A stretch of 64,000 nt of DNA from Acidilobus saccharovorans 345-15 (GCF_000144915.1 NC_014374.1:186001-250000), one strand, 5' to 3'. Counted from the first letter of the stretch, positions 53,635-63,287 are shown. Made by a program: numbers and translations. Notes: a model not told the origin generated them from the sequence alone.

Positions 53635-54519
53635 TTGACCAGCCCCAAGAAAGTCTTCATGGGTACTAGACCGTGGAGCTTGCCTATGTTTATAGTGGTA
53701 TTAATGATAGGGTTTCTCTCGTTCAATAAAGCTGAGTTTTCTCTGCCAGTGATGTTGATACTCATGTTAGCTATCGTAGGCGAGCTCCTCATGCATTCTG
53801 CTACCAATATACTTAACGACGTCTATGACTTTTACAAAGGCATAGACAGCCCAGACTTAGCTACGCTCAGATACAACTTCGTCTTCGACAAGGAGGTGGG
53901 GCCCAGGAGGGCTCAGTCCATATCTCTCGTTTTCTTCCTTTCCTCAGCGGCGCTCGGGGTTGCAGTGGCTGTTCTAGGGAGGCCATTAGCAATACTCCTA
54001 GGACTTCTTGGCATTTTCTTCGGGTACTTCTACAGCGCGCCGCCCCTGGAACTGAAGTATAGGGCCCTTGGCGATCTGGCCGTGATTGTCTCCATGTTGC
54101 TCCTGACGCTCACAGGGTACTACCTGGCTAGCGGCTCGCTGTCTCTGAAGGGGCTCGCGGTCGGCATACCGATGGCTTTCATCATAGATGACGTACTTAT
54201 GGCAAATAATATAAGGGACTTAGGCAGGGATAGCAAGAGAGCAAAGACCTTGGCTACCGTGCTGGGCCCAGAGCTCTCTAAGGCCATCTACTACGTTTTC
54301 ATGTCCGTTGCCTATGTTGTTCAGGCTGCTCTAGTGGTTCTAGGCATATTGCCACCTGAAACTCTTCTGTCACTACTGTCCTTGCCTTTGCTCTTCTCAA
54401 TAGCTAGAAAAGTGAAAAGCACTAAGTCCTGGCTACAGATCGACATGATGACCGCCAATCTTGCCATAGTCTTTGGGTTATTTGAAATAATGGGGCTGAT
54501 ACTTCATATGACTTTATAA
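53635..54519 (+). CDS. UbiA-family prenyltransferase (MenA-like)
   Basis: A 294-residue polytopic prenyltransferase with about eight membrane spans. Two aspartate motifs bind magnesium-diphosphate: NILNDVYDFYKGIDSPD and NNIRDLGRDSKR. The first resembles MenA, so quinone synthesis is the best guess; DGGGP synthase is the alternative. TTG start. Confidence 0.88.
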   Translation: MTSPKKVFMGTRPWSLPMFIVVLMIGFLSFNKAEFSLPVMLILMLAIVGELLMHSATNILNDVYDFYKGIDSPDLATLRYNFVFDKEVGPRRAQSISLVFFLSSAALGVAVAVLGRPLAILLGLLGIFFGYFYSAPPLELKYRALGDLAVIVSMLLLTLTGYYLASGSLSLKGLAVGIPMAFIIDDVLMANNIRDLGRDSKRAKTLATVLGPELSKAIYYVFMSVAYVVQAALVVLGILPPETLLSLLSLPLLFSIARKVKSTKSWLQIDMMTANLAIVFGLFEIMGLILHMTL

Positions 54520-54538
54520 CCTTACGTAGGTTCCAAAG

Positions 54539-55126
54539 CTATAGCCCACTAACTTCCACCGTTTTAAGAATAATCTTGAGGCTCTCCCCGATTTTGTTTA
54601 AATCATTATAGTTTGTGTAGTACACCTCGATGTCCCCTCTCTGCACGTTACCTGAAGGCAACAAAAACATGCCCTTACCCTTGAATACGCTGACCGGACC
54701 CGCGGAGTCGAAGAGGCCCGCCTCAAACCTCACGCAGGGAAAGTCCCTGGGGTCTTTAGTAGGAGTTGCATCATAGTACCTGTAAAAGTAAAGTCTATTG
54801 TCCTGGAATGATATGCAGACCGCGGCGCTGATAGCGCCTGAGCCGTCAAGGTTACATGTCAATACGTCTCTCAGAAACATATAGCTGCATTCTCTGCAAG
54901 CCGCTGCCTGGAGGATAGACATTTCGGCGAGGGAGACCCTAAGCTCGTTACGGAGGAGCCATGCTATAAACAGCATGGCGGAGAGCCAGAGGACTGTATA
55001 GACAATAATAGATATGTACCATGAAATCCCTGTCATCAGGTGAACAGCGTATGTGATCGAGGAGGTTACCAGAAGGTCAGCTCCTACTAACACCAGGGTC
55101 AAAGTCTTAATTGAGGTCACCAACAT
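54539..55126 (-). CDS. Hypothetical membrane protein
   Basis: A 195-residue protein with two N-terminal membrane segments (VLVGADLLVTSSITYAV and IIVYTVLWLSAMLFIAWLL). A cytoplasmic or external domain with cysteines (AAACRECSYM, LTCNLDG, FPCVRF) follows. Family unknown. ATG start. In the 93 bases upstream the motif GTTCTTGAT occurs twice, possibly a regulator site. Confidence 0.65.
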   Translation of the reverse strand: MLVTSIKTLTLVLVGADLLVTSSITYAVHLMTGISWYISIIVYTVLWLSAMLFIAWLLRNELRVSLAEMSILQAAACRECSYMFLRDVLTCNLDGSGAISAAVCISFQDNRLYFYRYYDATPTKDPRDFPCVRFEAGLFDSAGPVSVFKGKGMFLLPSGNVQRGDIEVYYTNYNDLNKIGESLKIILKTVEVSGL

Positions 55127-55219
55127 GCGCCCCGTTCCTGCTGCCTTTAATCAAGAACCCCTTACTACTGATCAAGAACTGGTTACTGCGGAGTCACGGA
55201 CTTTGAAACGCGCCATATC

Positions 55220-55729
55220 TTAGCGGGAGGCCCACTCAGGCTCGTACTTGCTTATTATTTCATCATAAGCGCCCGCGTCCACGTCCTTTATGACTTCCTT
55301 TGGGTCTTTGTTGTCCACCGTTAGCCCTATGCTCTTGGCGGTGCCAAGCACGCTCTTAACGGCCGACTTTAGGGTCTTAGCGGTTATCTTAGGCTTTACC
55401 ATTAACGAGACCTTGACTATGGACTCAAAACTTACGTTGCCTATCTTCTTGTGGGCCGGATCGCCACTGGGAGCGTCGACGCCTGCCTCCTTGAGCAGTA
55501 ACGCTGTAACGGTAGGGATCCCGACCTCTATGCGATAAGATTTTGTCGTCATGTCAACTGTTATCTTTACAGGCACTGTCATGCCCTTAAAGTCCTTTGT
55601 CTTATTATTGATCTCATCTATTACCTGCTTGACATTTAGGCCTAGGGAGGATAAAGTTGGGCCTAGGGGCGGGCCGGGCTTAGCGTTTCCCCCTTCTATC
55701 TGAATGTTTATTATCTTCTCCTGCGGCAC
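55220..55729 (-). CDS. rpl11: Ribosomal protein uL11
   Basis: A 169-residue GTPase-centre protein. The start [20 protein letters not shown] and [20 protein letters not shown] are typical. The GTG at 55729 has GAGGTG six bases upstream; a GTG three codons earlier lies inside that site. Unlike in many archaea it is separated from uL1 by GAPOR and AlaRS. Confidence 0.96.
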   Translation of the reverse strand: MPQEKIINIQIEGGNAKPGPPLGPTLSSLGLNVKQVIDEINNKTKDFKGMTVPVKITVDMTTKSYRIEVGIPTVTALLLKEAGVDAPSGDPAHKKIGNVSFESIVKVSLMVKPKITAKTLKSAVKSVLGTAKSIGLTVDNKDPKEVIKDVDAGAYDEIISKYEPEWASR

Positions 55730-55912
55730 CCGTAGCACCTCTCATAACTGACTTGCCTTGGGTTATAAAAGTTTCAGCTACTCATAGTTTCATGAAATTT
55801 TAATATAAAGCCATTAAACGAAACCTAATTTGATCTAAGGCCGGTCCTATACTTATTTAACTTCCCTTACAAAACTATTCCTAACGGAGATAAATGGAGG
55901 TGCTTAACTTAA

Positions 55913-57865
55913 ATGGGGTTCAAAGTGCTTTATGTCGATGCCACAAAACGTTCTTATAAGATCGAATCCATAAACGACCCAGAGCTCTTTGGGATAGTTG
56001 ACCTTGGGCTTCAGATACACTTAGACATGAAGAGTTATAACGTAGACCCTCTGGACCCTGCCAATCCCCTTGTGCTTGGAATAGGACCCTTTGCAGGCGG
56101 CGCCGTTGTTGGCAGCCACAGAATAGTGGCCATCTTCAAGAGCCCAGAGAGCAGGGGCCTCCACGTGAGCGAGATGGGAGGGGCCGGCTACTCATTCTTC
56201 AGGACTGGACTTGACGCAATTGTGATTACCGGCAGAAGCGAGAGGCCCCTGCTCATAAGGGTTATAGGTGGCTCTAACGGCGAAGTCTCCGTGGACTTCT
56301 CGGATATAAGCTTTGACGAGCTTAACAGGATATACTCGAACTACTCAGGGCTCAGCGGCACTAAAGCGCTAACTAAGTACGTTGTTGACATGGACAGGGA
56401 CCTCATAGTTAAGAATCACGCCAGAGTGGCTGTGGTGGGGCCTGGAGCCTATAAGACCCTCTTCGCAGGTATCTTCAGCTACGTCCTAGATGACAAAGGC
56501 AACTTGACAGAAGTCTCGGACTCGGCCTCTAGGGGCGGCGGGGGCTCTGTTATGGCACAGGCGCACAACGTTGTGGCCATAACTTTTGGTGGGACTTACA
56601 AGAGGCCTAATCCAAACCTTTCAAATGTTCAGATACTCAACAAGATCACACAGGAGGTCTACAAGAAGCCCTTCTCGCAGGCGCTCCTTGACAAGACTAC
56701 CAAGTATAGGTTTGACCCAGCCTCTAAGACGGGAGGCACGTTTGGCGAGAACTACCCACACTACAAAGAACTTGTTCCAGTGCTCAATTATAACCACGTG
56801 TACTTAAGTCGTGGCCTCAGGCTTGAACTACACGGGAAAATTATGGACTACTTCTGGCGTCCATTCCAGGACGAGGTCTTTGACGGAGGAAAGCTCACGC
56901 CTGCCTCCAAGAACTGCGGCGAGCCGTGCCCTGTCGTCTGCAAGAAAATATTTAATAAGGTCAAGATAGACTATGAGCCTGCCCATGGAGTTGGTCCCAT
57001 AAGTGGGATCTTTGACATAAAGAAGAGCGCAGAGCTAGTGGACCTGGTTGATAACCTGGGACTCGATGCCATAGAGGCAGGCCACTTCGTGGGATGGATA
57101 TTCGACCTCATAGACAAGGGATTGCTGAACCCAGAAGATGTGGGGCTTGACAAGAGGCCGGTGATGGATCCAAAGCTCCAGGGTCTGGAGGCCAGCAAGG
57201 TGAACGCTGAGCTGGCCAGGAAGCTCCTCATAAACCTAGTAAGCGATGATACCACTAAAGTCCTTAAGATAGTGGGCTCCATGGGGCTCAGGGCCGCGGC
57301 CAAGGAGCTCGACAACCTCTACAGCGACCGCGTGGCCAAGAGCGGTGTTAAGTTTGAGGATCTCCTGGTGTATGCAGCCTTTGGCAAGAGCGGTTACTTC
57401 ACACCGAACTTTTACTGGTCGCCAGGGGTCCTCGCGCCGCTCTTCGTGCTTGGCAAATACTGGACCGACTACTCGCCGGCATTTAGAGAGCCTGAGGACT
57501 ACGCCTCCGCAGCGCTACGGCGCGCGGTGATGGAACTGCTAATAGCAAACGCCGGGTTCTGCAGGTTCCACAGGGGCTGGGCCGAAGAGGCCCTTGCGGG
57601 CCTCTATAAGGAGATGCTTGGGGTTGACCTGGACGTCTATAAACATGGCCTCTTGACCTATAAGAGAATAGCCGAGTATCAGGCCAAATCCGAGGCTACG
57701 CCAGAGCCTTGGGAGTCCAGAAAAGTCATGGACGCCATAGCTTCTCTCGCTGCTGAGACAGGCGTACATGGCTGGGAGGACTCCATGTACCACACCGAGA
57801 AAATGGCTGAGTGGTGGAACAGGTTCTACAAGAAACTCCAGGAAGAGCTGAATAAGGTCTCTTGA
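55913..57865 (+). CDS. gor: Glyceraldehyde-3-phosphate:ferredoxin oxidoreductase-like (AOR family)
   Basis: A 650-residue tungsten/molybdenum enzyme of the aldehyde ferredoxin oxidoreductase family. It most resembles GAPOR (GIVDLGLQIH, YNVDPLDPANPLVLGIGPFA, GSHRIVAIFKSPESRGLHVS), which oxidises GAP to 3-phosphoglycerate. The 4Fe-4S ligands are Cys335, Cys339 and Cys343 (NCGEPCPVVC) plus Cys550 (AGFCRFH). ATG start after GGAGGTG. It needs the cofactor made by MoaD-MoaE (1.6 kb). Glycolytic role is by homology. Confidence 0.88.
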   Translation: MGFKVLYVDATKRSYKIESINDPELFGIVDLGLQIHLDMKSYNVDPLDPANPLVLGIGPFAGGAVVGSHRIVAIFKSPESRGLHVSEMGGAGYSFFRTGLDAIVITGRSERPLLIRVIGGSNGEVSVDFSDISFDELNRIYSNYSGLSGTKALTKYVVDMDRDLIVKNHARVAVVGPGAYKTLFAGIFSYVLDDKGNLTEVSDSASRGGGGSVMAQAHNVVAITFGGTYKRPNPNLSNVQILNKITQEVYKKPFSQALLDKTTKYRFDPASKTGGTFGENYPHYKELVPVLNYNHVYLSRGLRLELHGKIMDYFWRPFQDEVFDGGKLTPASKNCGEPCPVVCKKIFNKVKIDYEPAHGVGPISGIFDIKKSAELVDLVDNLGLDAIEAGHFVGWIFDLIDKGLLNPEDVGLDKRPVMDPKLQGLEASKVNAELARKLLINLVSDDTTKVLKIVGSMGLRAAAKELDNLYSDRVAKSGVKFEDLLVYAAFGKSGYFTPNFYWSPGVLAPLFVLGKYWTDYSPAFREPEDYASAALRRAVMELLIANAGFCRFHRGWAEEALAGLYKEMLGVDLDVYKHGLLTYKRIAEYQAKSEATPEPWESRKVMDAIASLAAETGVHGWEDSMYHTEKMAEWWNRFYKKLQEELNKVS

Positions 57866-57929
57866 CATCTATAAATGACATGCTGTTTTAAGTGGCCACT
57901 GTTGTTGCCGGTAACTGCGACAAATGTCA

Positions 57930-60683
57930 TCAGCTCTGAGCATTCTGAGATACTATCCTGGAAACGGAGCGCTTTATTATGGCATCAACCTTCTCTGGGA
58001 CCTCGCTAGTGAAGAAACTTCCGTAGGTGCCCCTGCCTCCGCCGGTAACCTTGAGCTCTGATGAAATTGCCGCAAGTATTGCCTCCGCGCTCAGTATCCT
58101 GGAGGCCTCCCTGCCTATGCCAAGTTCGTATCTGTAGCCCTTATCCTCTTTAACGGCTACAGTTATGACTGAGTTTATGAACTCGTCAGTTAGCTCCTTT
58201 AACGCGTCGCGCGCTGACTTCACGTCAGGCTCTGGGTACTCCAAGGTCGCTACAATAAGACCATTAACCTTGCTTGAGACTATGAGACCCTTGGCAGTGC
58301 TAAGCCATAGGCTACGGTAAGCCTTTACCGACTCCTTCAGCTTCATCAACTCATCTTTAAGCTCCTTGACTTTATTCAGCTCCTCTCCACCTTGCGATCC
58401 TAGCTCTGAGGACAGCTGTGTCATCCTATCTTCGAGGGCCGCCATCTCTTCAGGAACCCTCGTACCTGCCACGAACTCAAGCCTAACTACGCCATCCTGT
58501 ATCTTCTCTACATTGATTATCTTTATGCCTCCTATGTCGCCAGTGTTTGTCACATGCGTCCCGAAACATGCTTCAACGTCCCAGCCCTGGACTTCCACAA
58601 CTCTTATCTTACGCTCCATTGGAACTCCGCCCTCGTAGAGCACAAAGCCATACTTGGACTCGGCCTCATTGCGGTCCATGTAGGCCTGCAGCACTGGCCT
58701 CCTCTCATCAATGACTCTGTTTGCCAGCTCTTCTATCCTTCTGACCTCCTCCCTTGTAAGGGGTTTATGGTGAGTTATGTCAAGCCTTGCCTTCTCAGGC
58801 GTCTTCTCCGCTCCTGCCTGCCATACATGGTTACCTAAGACCCTTCTTGCGGCCCCGAGTATTATGTGGGTTGCCGTGTGATGCCTCATAAGTCTAAACC
58901 TGCGGACCCAGTCTATCTCTCCCCTGGCCTCGCCACATGAAGCATTATCAACGGCCCTGTCGAGCTTGTGAACTATCACGTCACCTGCCTTCTGAACGTC
59001 CACCACGTTATACCTTTCACCGCAGATCTCCATAACTCCTACGTCGTTAAGCTGGCCGCCGCCGGTGGCGTAGAATATCGTTGAGTCCAATACCACGTAC
59101 TCGCCCTTGACACCCAATATCTTAGCGGTAAAGCTCCTTGCATAGGGGTCCTTGTGGAACAGCAGCTCCGTTGGTTTAAACTGGCGGGCCCAAGAGACCA
59201 CGTCCTCCGGCAGGGAGCTCTTCTCCTCTATGGAACGTACCTTGGCAGGGGCCCTGTGCCTGGCCGCCACCAGCGAGTAGAAGTTGCGCGGCACCAGCAC
59301 GGTTATACCCTTCTTAGCCGCAGCCTCTGCAGCGACCTCTGGAGGTATACCATAGCTGTCGTAAAGCTTAATGAGGGTCTCCAGGCTTGCCCCCTGTGAC
59401 AACTCGCGCAGGACTAGCTTCTCGCCCCTCCTAAGCAGGTCCTTGTACCTATCCTCCTCAAGGCCGACCGCCTCAATGATGTAGCTCCTGTTCTCCTTGA
59501 GCTGCGGGAAGTCGGAGCCCCAGAGGTCTATCTGCATATCAACAATCTTGGCAAGGTCATAGTTCTCGTTGAGAAGCCTGAGCTGTCTCAGGGCCCTCCT
59601 TATCACCAGCCTGGCAAGGTAGCCCTCCCCCGAGTTGCTTGGAACAACTCCATCGCCCAACATCATTGCTATGGTCTTGCTGTGATCCAGCACGCTGTAA
59701 AGCCTTGCCTCGCGCTCCAAAACCTGCCTGACCTCGCTCAGGGGAGCGCCTGTTGTCTTTGAGACCTGCTGGTAAAAGGCGTCAAGGCTCCCCTCCACGT
59801 CGGGGTTGAACTTAGCCGCAGCCCTGAAGGCTGCCCAGAGGTACTCCTCAGGGGGCCTCGGAAGGCCTAGCTCGCTCCTCGCCTTATCCAGTAGCTGGCC
59901 ATAGATGGCGTGGAAGGCTGTTGGAGTCTTCTGCGTGAACCAGGCCATACGCTCAACTCCGTAGCCTGTGTCGACGATTTTCAGCGGGAGCTCCACGTAG
60001 TTGCCATTTTCATCTATCTTGTACTGCATGAATACCAGGGTTGCTAATTCGAGTCCGCCGACGGTGACCTCAAACGATGGCCCAGCGTTGCCTCCTCCCT
60101 CCCACCAGGACTCCTTAAACACTATGAGGTCCCCGGGTATTCCAAGCTCCTTGGTGAAGAACTCGTAGGCGTACCTCACGGTCTCGTCTTTCCAATAGAC
60201 CTGCTTGTCAGGGTAGTTGAATGCGTGGTGCGCGGCCATCTCAAACGTGGTCAGGTGCCTCCCTATGGTGAGGCCTACGTTATCTATATCCTCAAGCCTT
60301 ATACAAGGCTGGCTTATCACGAGGGGGTTTGCAGGGGGCGGCACCAGGCCGCTGGTCACGTGCGGCTGAAAGTCCACGATGCTTGCTATTGTCAGGTAAA
60401 GGTCCTCACGCCACCTGGCCACCACAGGCCTTGGCTGAATCGGCGTGTGGCCGTGCCTTGCAAAGAAATCTATGAACTTCCTCCTGGCCTCCGCCACAGT
60501 TAGTCCTGGCACTGAGGGTATCCTGTCAAACCAGTAATCAGTGTCGGGCACGTCCTGGCAAGTGTCAAAGCTAGCATTGAGCGTCCAGAAGAAGTCCCCT
60601 CCAACCCTGCACTGCTTCCTCTGATACCCCTGCTCCTTGAAGAAGGGGAGCCTATACTCGCTAGGGTTCACCTGAATTGGCAA
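57930..60683 (-). CDS. alaS: Alanyl-tRNA synthetase
   Basis: A 917-residue class II synthetase. Aminoacylation core with WWEGGGNAGPSFEV; an editing domain with HTATHIILGAAR and the second-site CFGTHVTNTGDIGG; C-terminal C-Ala domain. An archaeal N-terminal extension of about 60 residues precedes GLTVAEARRKFIDFF. TTG start with GGTG eight bases upstream. Located downstream of L12 on the same strand. Confidence 0.97.
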   Translation of the reverse strand: MPIQVNPSEYRLPFFKEQGYQRKQCRVGGDFFWTLNASFDTCQDVPDTDYWFDRIPSVPGLTVAEARRKFIDFFARHGHTPIQPRPVVARWREDLYLTIASIVDFQPHVTSGLVPPPANPLVISQPCIRLEDIDNVGLTIGRHLTTFEMAAHHAFNYPDKQVYWKDETVRYAYEFFTKELGIPGDLIVFKESWWEGGGNAGPSFEVTVGGLELATLVFMQYKIDENGNYVELPLKIVDTGYGVERMAWFTQKTPTAFHAIYGQLLDKARSELGLPRPPEEYLWAAFRAAAKFNPDVEGSLDAFYQQVSKTTGAPLSEVRQVLEREARLYSVLDHSKTIAMMLGDGVVPSNSGEGYLARLVIRRALRQLRLLNENYDLAKIVDMQIDLWGSDFPQLKENRSYIIEAVGLEEDRYKDLLRRGEKLVLRELSQGASLETLIKLYDSYGIPPEVAAEAAAKKGITVLVPRNFYSLVAARHRAPAKVRSIEEKSSLPEDVVSWARQFKPTELLFHKDPYARSFTAKILGVKGEYVVLDSTIFYATGGGQLNDVGVMEICGERYNVVDVQKAGDVIVHKLDRAVDNASCGEARGEIDWVRRFRLMRHHTATHIILGAARRVLGNHVWQAGAEKTPEKARLDITHHKPLTREEVRRIEELANRVIDERRPVLQAYMDRNEAESKYGFVLYEGGVPMERKIRVVEVQGWDVEACFGTHVTNTGDIGGIKIINVEKIQDGVVRLEFVAGTRVPEEMAALEDRMTQLSSELGSQGGEELNKVKELKDELMKLKESVKAYRSLWLSTAKGLIVSSKVNGLIVATLEYPEPDVKSARDALKELTDEFINSVITVAVKEDKGYRYELGIGREASRILSAEAILAAISSELKVTGGGRGTYGSFFTSEVPEKVDAIIKRSVSRIVSQNAQS

Positions 60684-60775
60684 GCCTTACACCTTCCGTC
60701 CTTCCTTACTAGGGTAGAACTTTGACGTTAGTAAAATAGGTTTCTTCCAATATCGGTGGAGTTTCGTGCAGATGT

Positions 60776-61120
60776 TCACATGCCGAAGAGCCCTGAGAGG
60801 CCTGCGCTGATGTCAGCCTCGCTGGCCTCGCTCTTCTTCTCTTCCTCCTTCTTCTGCTCCCCTCCCTGCTGCGCAGGCGCCTGCGCAGGGGCCGCCGCAG
60901 GCGCTGCCGCTGGGGCGGCCACGCTCACTGCAGTGGCATTCTTAAGGACATCCTCAAGGTTTAGCTGTGAGAGGCTGGCAACGAGCATCTTAACTTTCGC
61001 ATCGTCCACCTGAAGGCCTAGGGCCTCAACTACCTTTTTGAGATTGTCCTCGTTTATCTGGGCCCCCGCGTAGTAAAGTGCAAGGGCCGCATGCACGTAG
61101 GCCTTGCCTTCCTGTGCCAT
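60776..61120 (-). CDS. rpl12: Ribosomal protein P1/L12 (archaeal)
   Basis: A 114-residue stalk protein that recruits translation factors. An N-terminal dimerisation domain (YVHAALALYYAGAQINEDNL) is followed by an Ala/Pro/Gln hinge and a charged tail ending SEADISAGLSGLFGM. The tail is encoded by DNA identical to that of uL10. ATG start; TATA-like CTTTATAAC lies about 40 bases upstream. Confidence 0.96.
   Translation of the reverse strand: MAQEGKAYVHAALALYYAGAQINEDNLKKVVEALGLQVDDAKVKMLVASLSQLNLEDVLKNATAVSVAAPAAAPAAAPAQAPAQQGGEQKKEEEKKSEASEADISAGLSGLFGM
60782..60908. repeat. 127-bp perfect direct repeat, copy 1 (L12 tail)
   Basis: Identical base for base with 61464-61590. It encodes the hinge and charged C-terminal tail of L12. 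Shared tails are normal in archaeal P-proteins, but perfect identity at third codon positions indicates recent gene conversion. Confidence 0.95.
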
Positions 61121-61457
61121 ACTCCATCAACCCCTTTCCAGTAGCTGTTATAGCAGGGGAGTTATAAAGAATGTTGCTGAGTTAACGTGTTGACCAAGAC
61201 CTGGGTACTTGGCATGGCGAAAGAGCATAGACAAGGCTGAAGCTTTTCAAAAGATTTTCGACGATGTCGTCATATCATCAACTTGACTAAAGACATTATA
61301 TGTTAAGGCCTTGCTGCCCTATAACTTAGGGGATCTTTAAAAAGACGTCTGATACGGCTTAAGGTCCCCTGCAGCAGAGGAAAAGGGAGCCTATGTCGCT
61401 GGTGGGCCTTGCCGGCTAGTAGCGGCGCAAGAGACAGCAATTCTCTAAACAAAAGCG
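61121..61457. other. 337-base gap between L12 and uL10
   Basis: No gene is visible. The minus strand carries two TATA-like elements: TCTTTTTAAAGATC near 61336-61349 and CTTTATAAC near 61158-61166. The second fits the L12 promoter. The first could start a small RNA of about 150-200 bases or a long leader. A TTGATGA resembling a C box occurs near 61275, but no D box is placed to match. Confidence 0.4.
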
Positions 61458-62492
61458 CTACGAGCCGAAGAGCCCTGAGAGGCCTGCGCTGATGTCAGCC
61501 TCGCTGGCCTCGCTCTTCTTCTCTTCCTCCTTCTTCTGCTCCCCTCCCTGCTGCGCAGGCGCCTGCGCAGGGGCCGCCGCAGGCGCTGCCTGCACCACCT
61601 CAAGGCCTAGCTCTTTAGCTTTATCGCCAAGAGCTGCTATGATAGAGGTCTCTTCAGCGACCGCCTGCTCAATAGCGGCCTTAGCAGTGTCGGCGTCTAA
61701 CGCTAGCTCGCCGGCCCTTATTACTGAGAGGGCCTCTAGCTCTGTCTCAACTGCCAGCATCTGCACAACCTCGGGCACCTCGAAGAACCCTATGGTCTTA
61801 GCAAGGTAGGTGCTCTCCTGCTCCGACCTTATTATGTCGTTCTTCGTCGCCTCAAGGTCTATGTGCAGCACATCACCAGGTATGACTGTTTCGCCATCCC
61901 ATGCCGCAACTATGTCAAGTCCTATCTCCATGGGCTGTATGCCTAGCTGCTGCAGAAGGCTTGCAAGGTCAGGGGATATAACATCGCCCTTTTTGGCCAC
62001 GACCGTATCGCTCTTTATGTATATGGTTCCCTTCCTGACCTCGTAGGGTATCTTAAGCTTTCCAAACACGCTTACCATGGGGCCAGGCCTGATGCCTGTG
62101 TCGCCTTCGGGTACTACTATGTCCTTAGTTGCCACCTGCCCTGGCTTGGCTGGCGCGGGCATCTTCAGCTTATCTATTGTCAAGGTTAGCAGGAACGGGT
62201 TCTCATTGGTTGCTATCACAAGAACCCCGTGCTTAAGGTAAGGCTCTATCTTCTCCTTCTTGAGGCCACGGCGCTCGAGCGCCAAGTAGACAAGGTTTTT
62301 CTTGGCTACGGTCATTATTGCCTTGCCACGGAGCTCCTTCCTTATCATCTGAAGCTGCTTGGCAGGCAGCCCCTCTAAGTCGGCGAAGAGAACATACTTG
62401 TTCTCCGCGAATATTTTCTCAAGCTCTGCCACCCTCTGTTTCTTATATTCTGGCGGCTCGGGTCTGCCTTTCTTCTGGATCATTATTGCCAT
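61458..62492 (-). CDS. rpl10: Ribosomal protein uL10 (P0)
   Basis: A 344-residue stalk base. RNA-binding domain: YVLFADLEGLPAKQLQMIRK, then LRGKAIMTVAKKNLVYLALE. The central domain II and helical spine that carries L12 dimers follow. The tail ends SEADISAGLSGLFGS. ATG start, seven bases after uL1. Confidence 0.97.
   Translation of the reverse strand: MAIMIQKKGRPEPPEYKKQRVAELEKIFAENKYVLFADLEGLPAKQLQMIRKELRGKAIMTVAKKNLVYLALERRGLKKEKIEPYLKHGVLVIATNENPFLLTLTIDKLKMPAPAKPGQVATKDIVVPEGDTGIRPGPMVSVFGKLKIPYEVRKGTIYIKSDTVVAKKGDVISPDLASLLQQLGIQPMEIGLDIVAAWDGETVIPGDVLHIDLEATKNDIIRSEQESTYLAKTIGFFEVPEVVQMLAVETELEALSVIRAGELALDADTAKAAIEQAVAEETSIIAALGDKAKELGLEVVQAAPAAAPAQAPAQQGGEQKKEEEKKSEASEADISAGLSGLFGS
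61464..61590. repeat. 127-bp perfect direct repeat, copy 2 (uL10 tail)
   Basis: Second copy of the repeat at 60782-60908, encoding the hinge and tail of uL10. Flanking sequences differ at once on both sides, so the homogenised tract is limited to the shared tail. Confidence 0.95.
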
Positions 62493-62499
62493 GTTAACA

Positions 62500-63144
62500 T
62501 CACCTCAGCGGCACTTCCACGGGTGTACCCATAGTAGTCTTTATATAAATGCCTCCTATCTTGGCTGCCCCTATCCTTGACTCCACCACAGAGAGGACGG
62601 CATTTACGTTGTCAACGAGCTCTTCAGGCTTCATTGACGTAGTTCCTACCCTGCTCATTATCTGTGGCTGGCCCCTGATCCTGACCCAGGCGGCCCTCTT
62701 ATAGTTGTTGACGAACTCTGTCAAGTTGGCCCTGGGCGGTATAGGAGTTGGCACCTTGCCCCTCGGTCCTAGGGCTGGGCCCAGGACGCTGCCAACAAGA
62801 CCCATGAGATCGGCCTGAACAAGAACCCAGTCGCACGAGCGGCCTATGGCCTTGACCCTCTTCTTGTCACCACGCATGGCGTTCAGATCGTCCCTTGAAA
62901 TGGTGGTTACGCCAAGCTTCTTAGCCTCAAGCAGAAGGTCACCCGCAGCCACCACGCAGACGTTTGGCTCCTTGGCAGGCTTATGAGGTAAGAACACAAC
63001 TTCCCTCAGTCTGCCCTCTGGGCTCTTGACATCAAAGTCCTTGAGGGTAACTATGAGTTCTACCGCCTGCTCGAACTTCGTCTTCTTGGAGAGCGAAAGC
63101 GCCCTGTTTATATACTCTATCAGGGCCTCTTGCTGTAAGGGCAC
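62500..63144 (-). CDS. rpl1: Ribosomal protein uL1
   Basis: A 214-residue L1-stalk protein with MGLVGSVLGPALGPRGKVPT and an IGGIYIKTTMGTPVEV end. It starts with GTG after GAGGTG. It is first in the uL1-uL10-L12 order on this strand. TATA-like GCTTTTTAACC near 63202-63212 is the promoter. Confidence 0.97.
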   Translation of the reverse strand: MPLQQEALIEYINRALSLSKKTKFEQAVELIVTLKDFDVKSPEGRLREVVFLPHKPAKEPNVCVVAAGDLLLEAKKLGVTTISRDDLNAMRGDKKRVKAIGRSCDWVLVQADLMGLVGSVLGPALGPRGKVPTPIPPRANLTEFVNNYKRAAWVRIRGQPQIMSRVGTTSMKPEELVDNVNAVLSVVESRIGAAKIGGIYIKTTMGTPVEVPLR

Positions 63145-63201
63145 GCCTTGACACCTCTTTGCAGCCTTAGCCTTACGCGGTGTATAAGAAACCCTGTGGG
63201 G

Positions 63202-63212
63202 TTAAAAAGCGG
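63202..63212 (-). promoter_or_regulatory. TATA box of the uL1 operon
   Basis: GCTTTTTAACC on the minus strand lies about 60 bases upstream of the uL1 GTG. The predicted leader of about 35 bases includes GAGGTG. Confidence 0.5.
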
Positions 63213-63287
63213 TTTCCTAGCCTTAGACAAGCCTTCCGGCATGCGCCCTGACAATGTTTTTAAGCAATAAGCGCCCTTAGTCTTTTG

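Noticed and set aside
61270-61300. C/D box small RNA on the minus strand of the L12-uL10 gap
   Set aside because: Only a C-like TTGATGA is seen; no D, C' or D' boxes lie at the right spacing.
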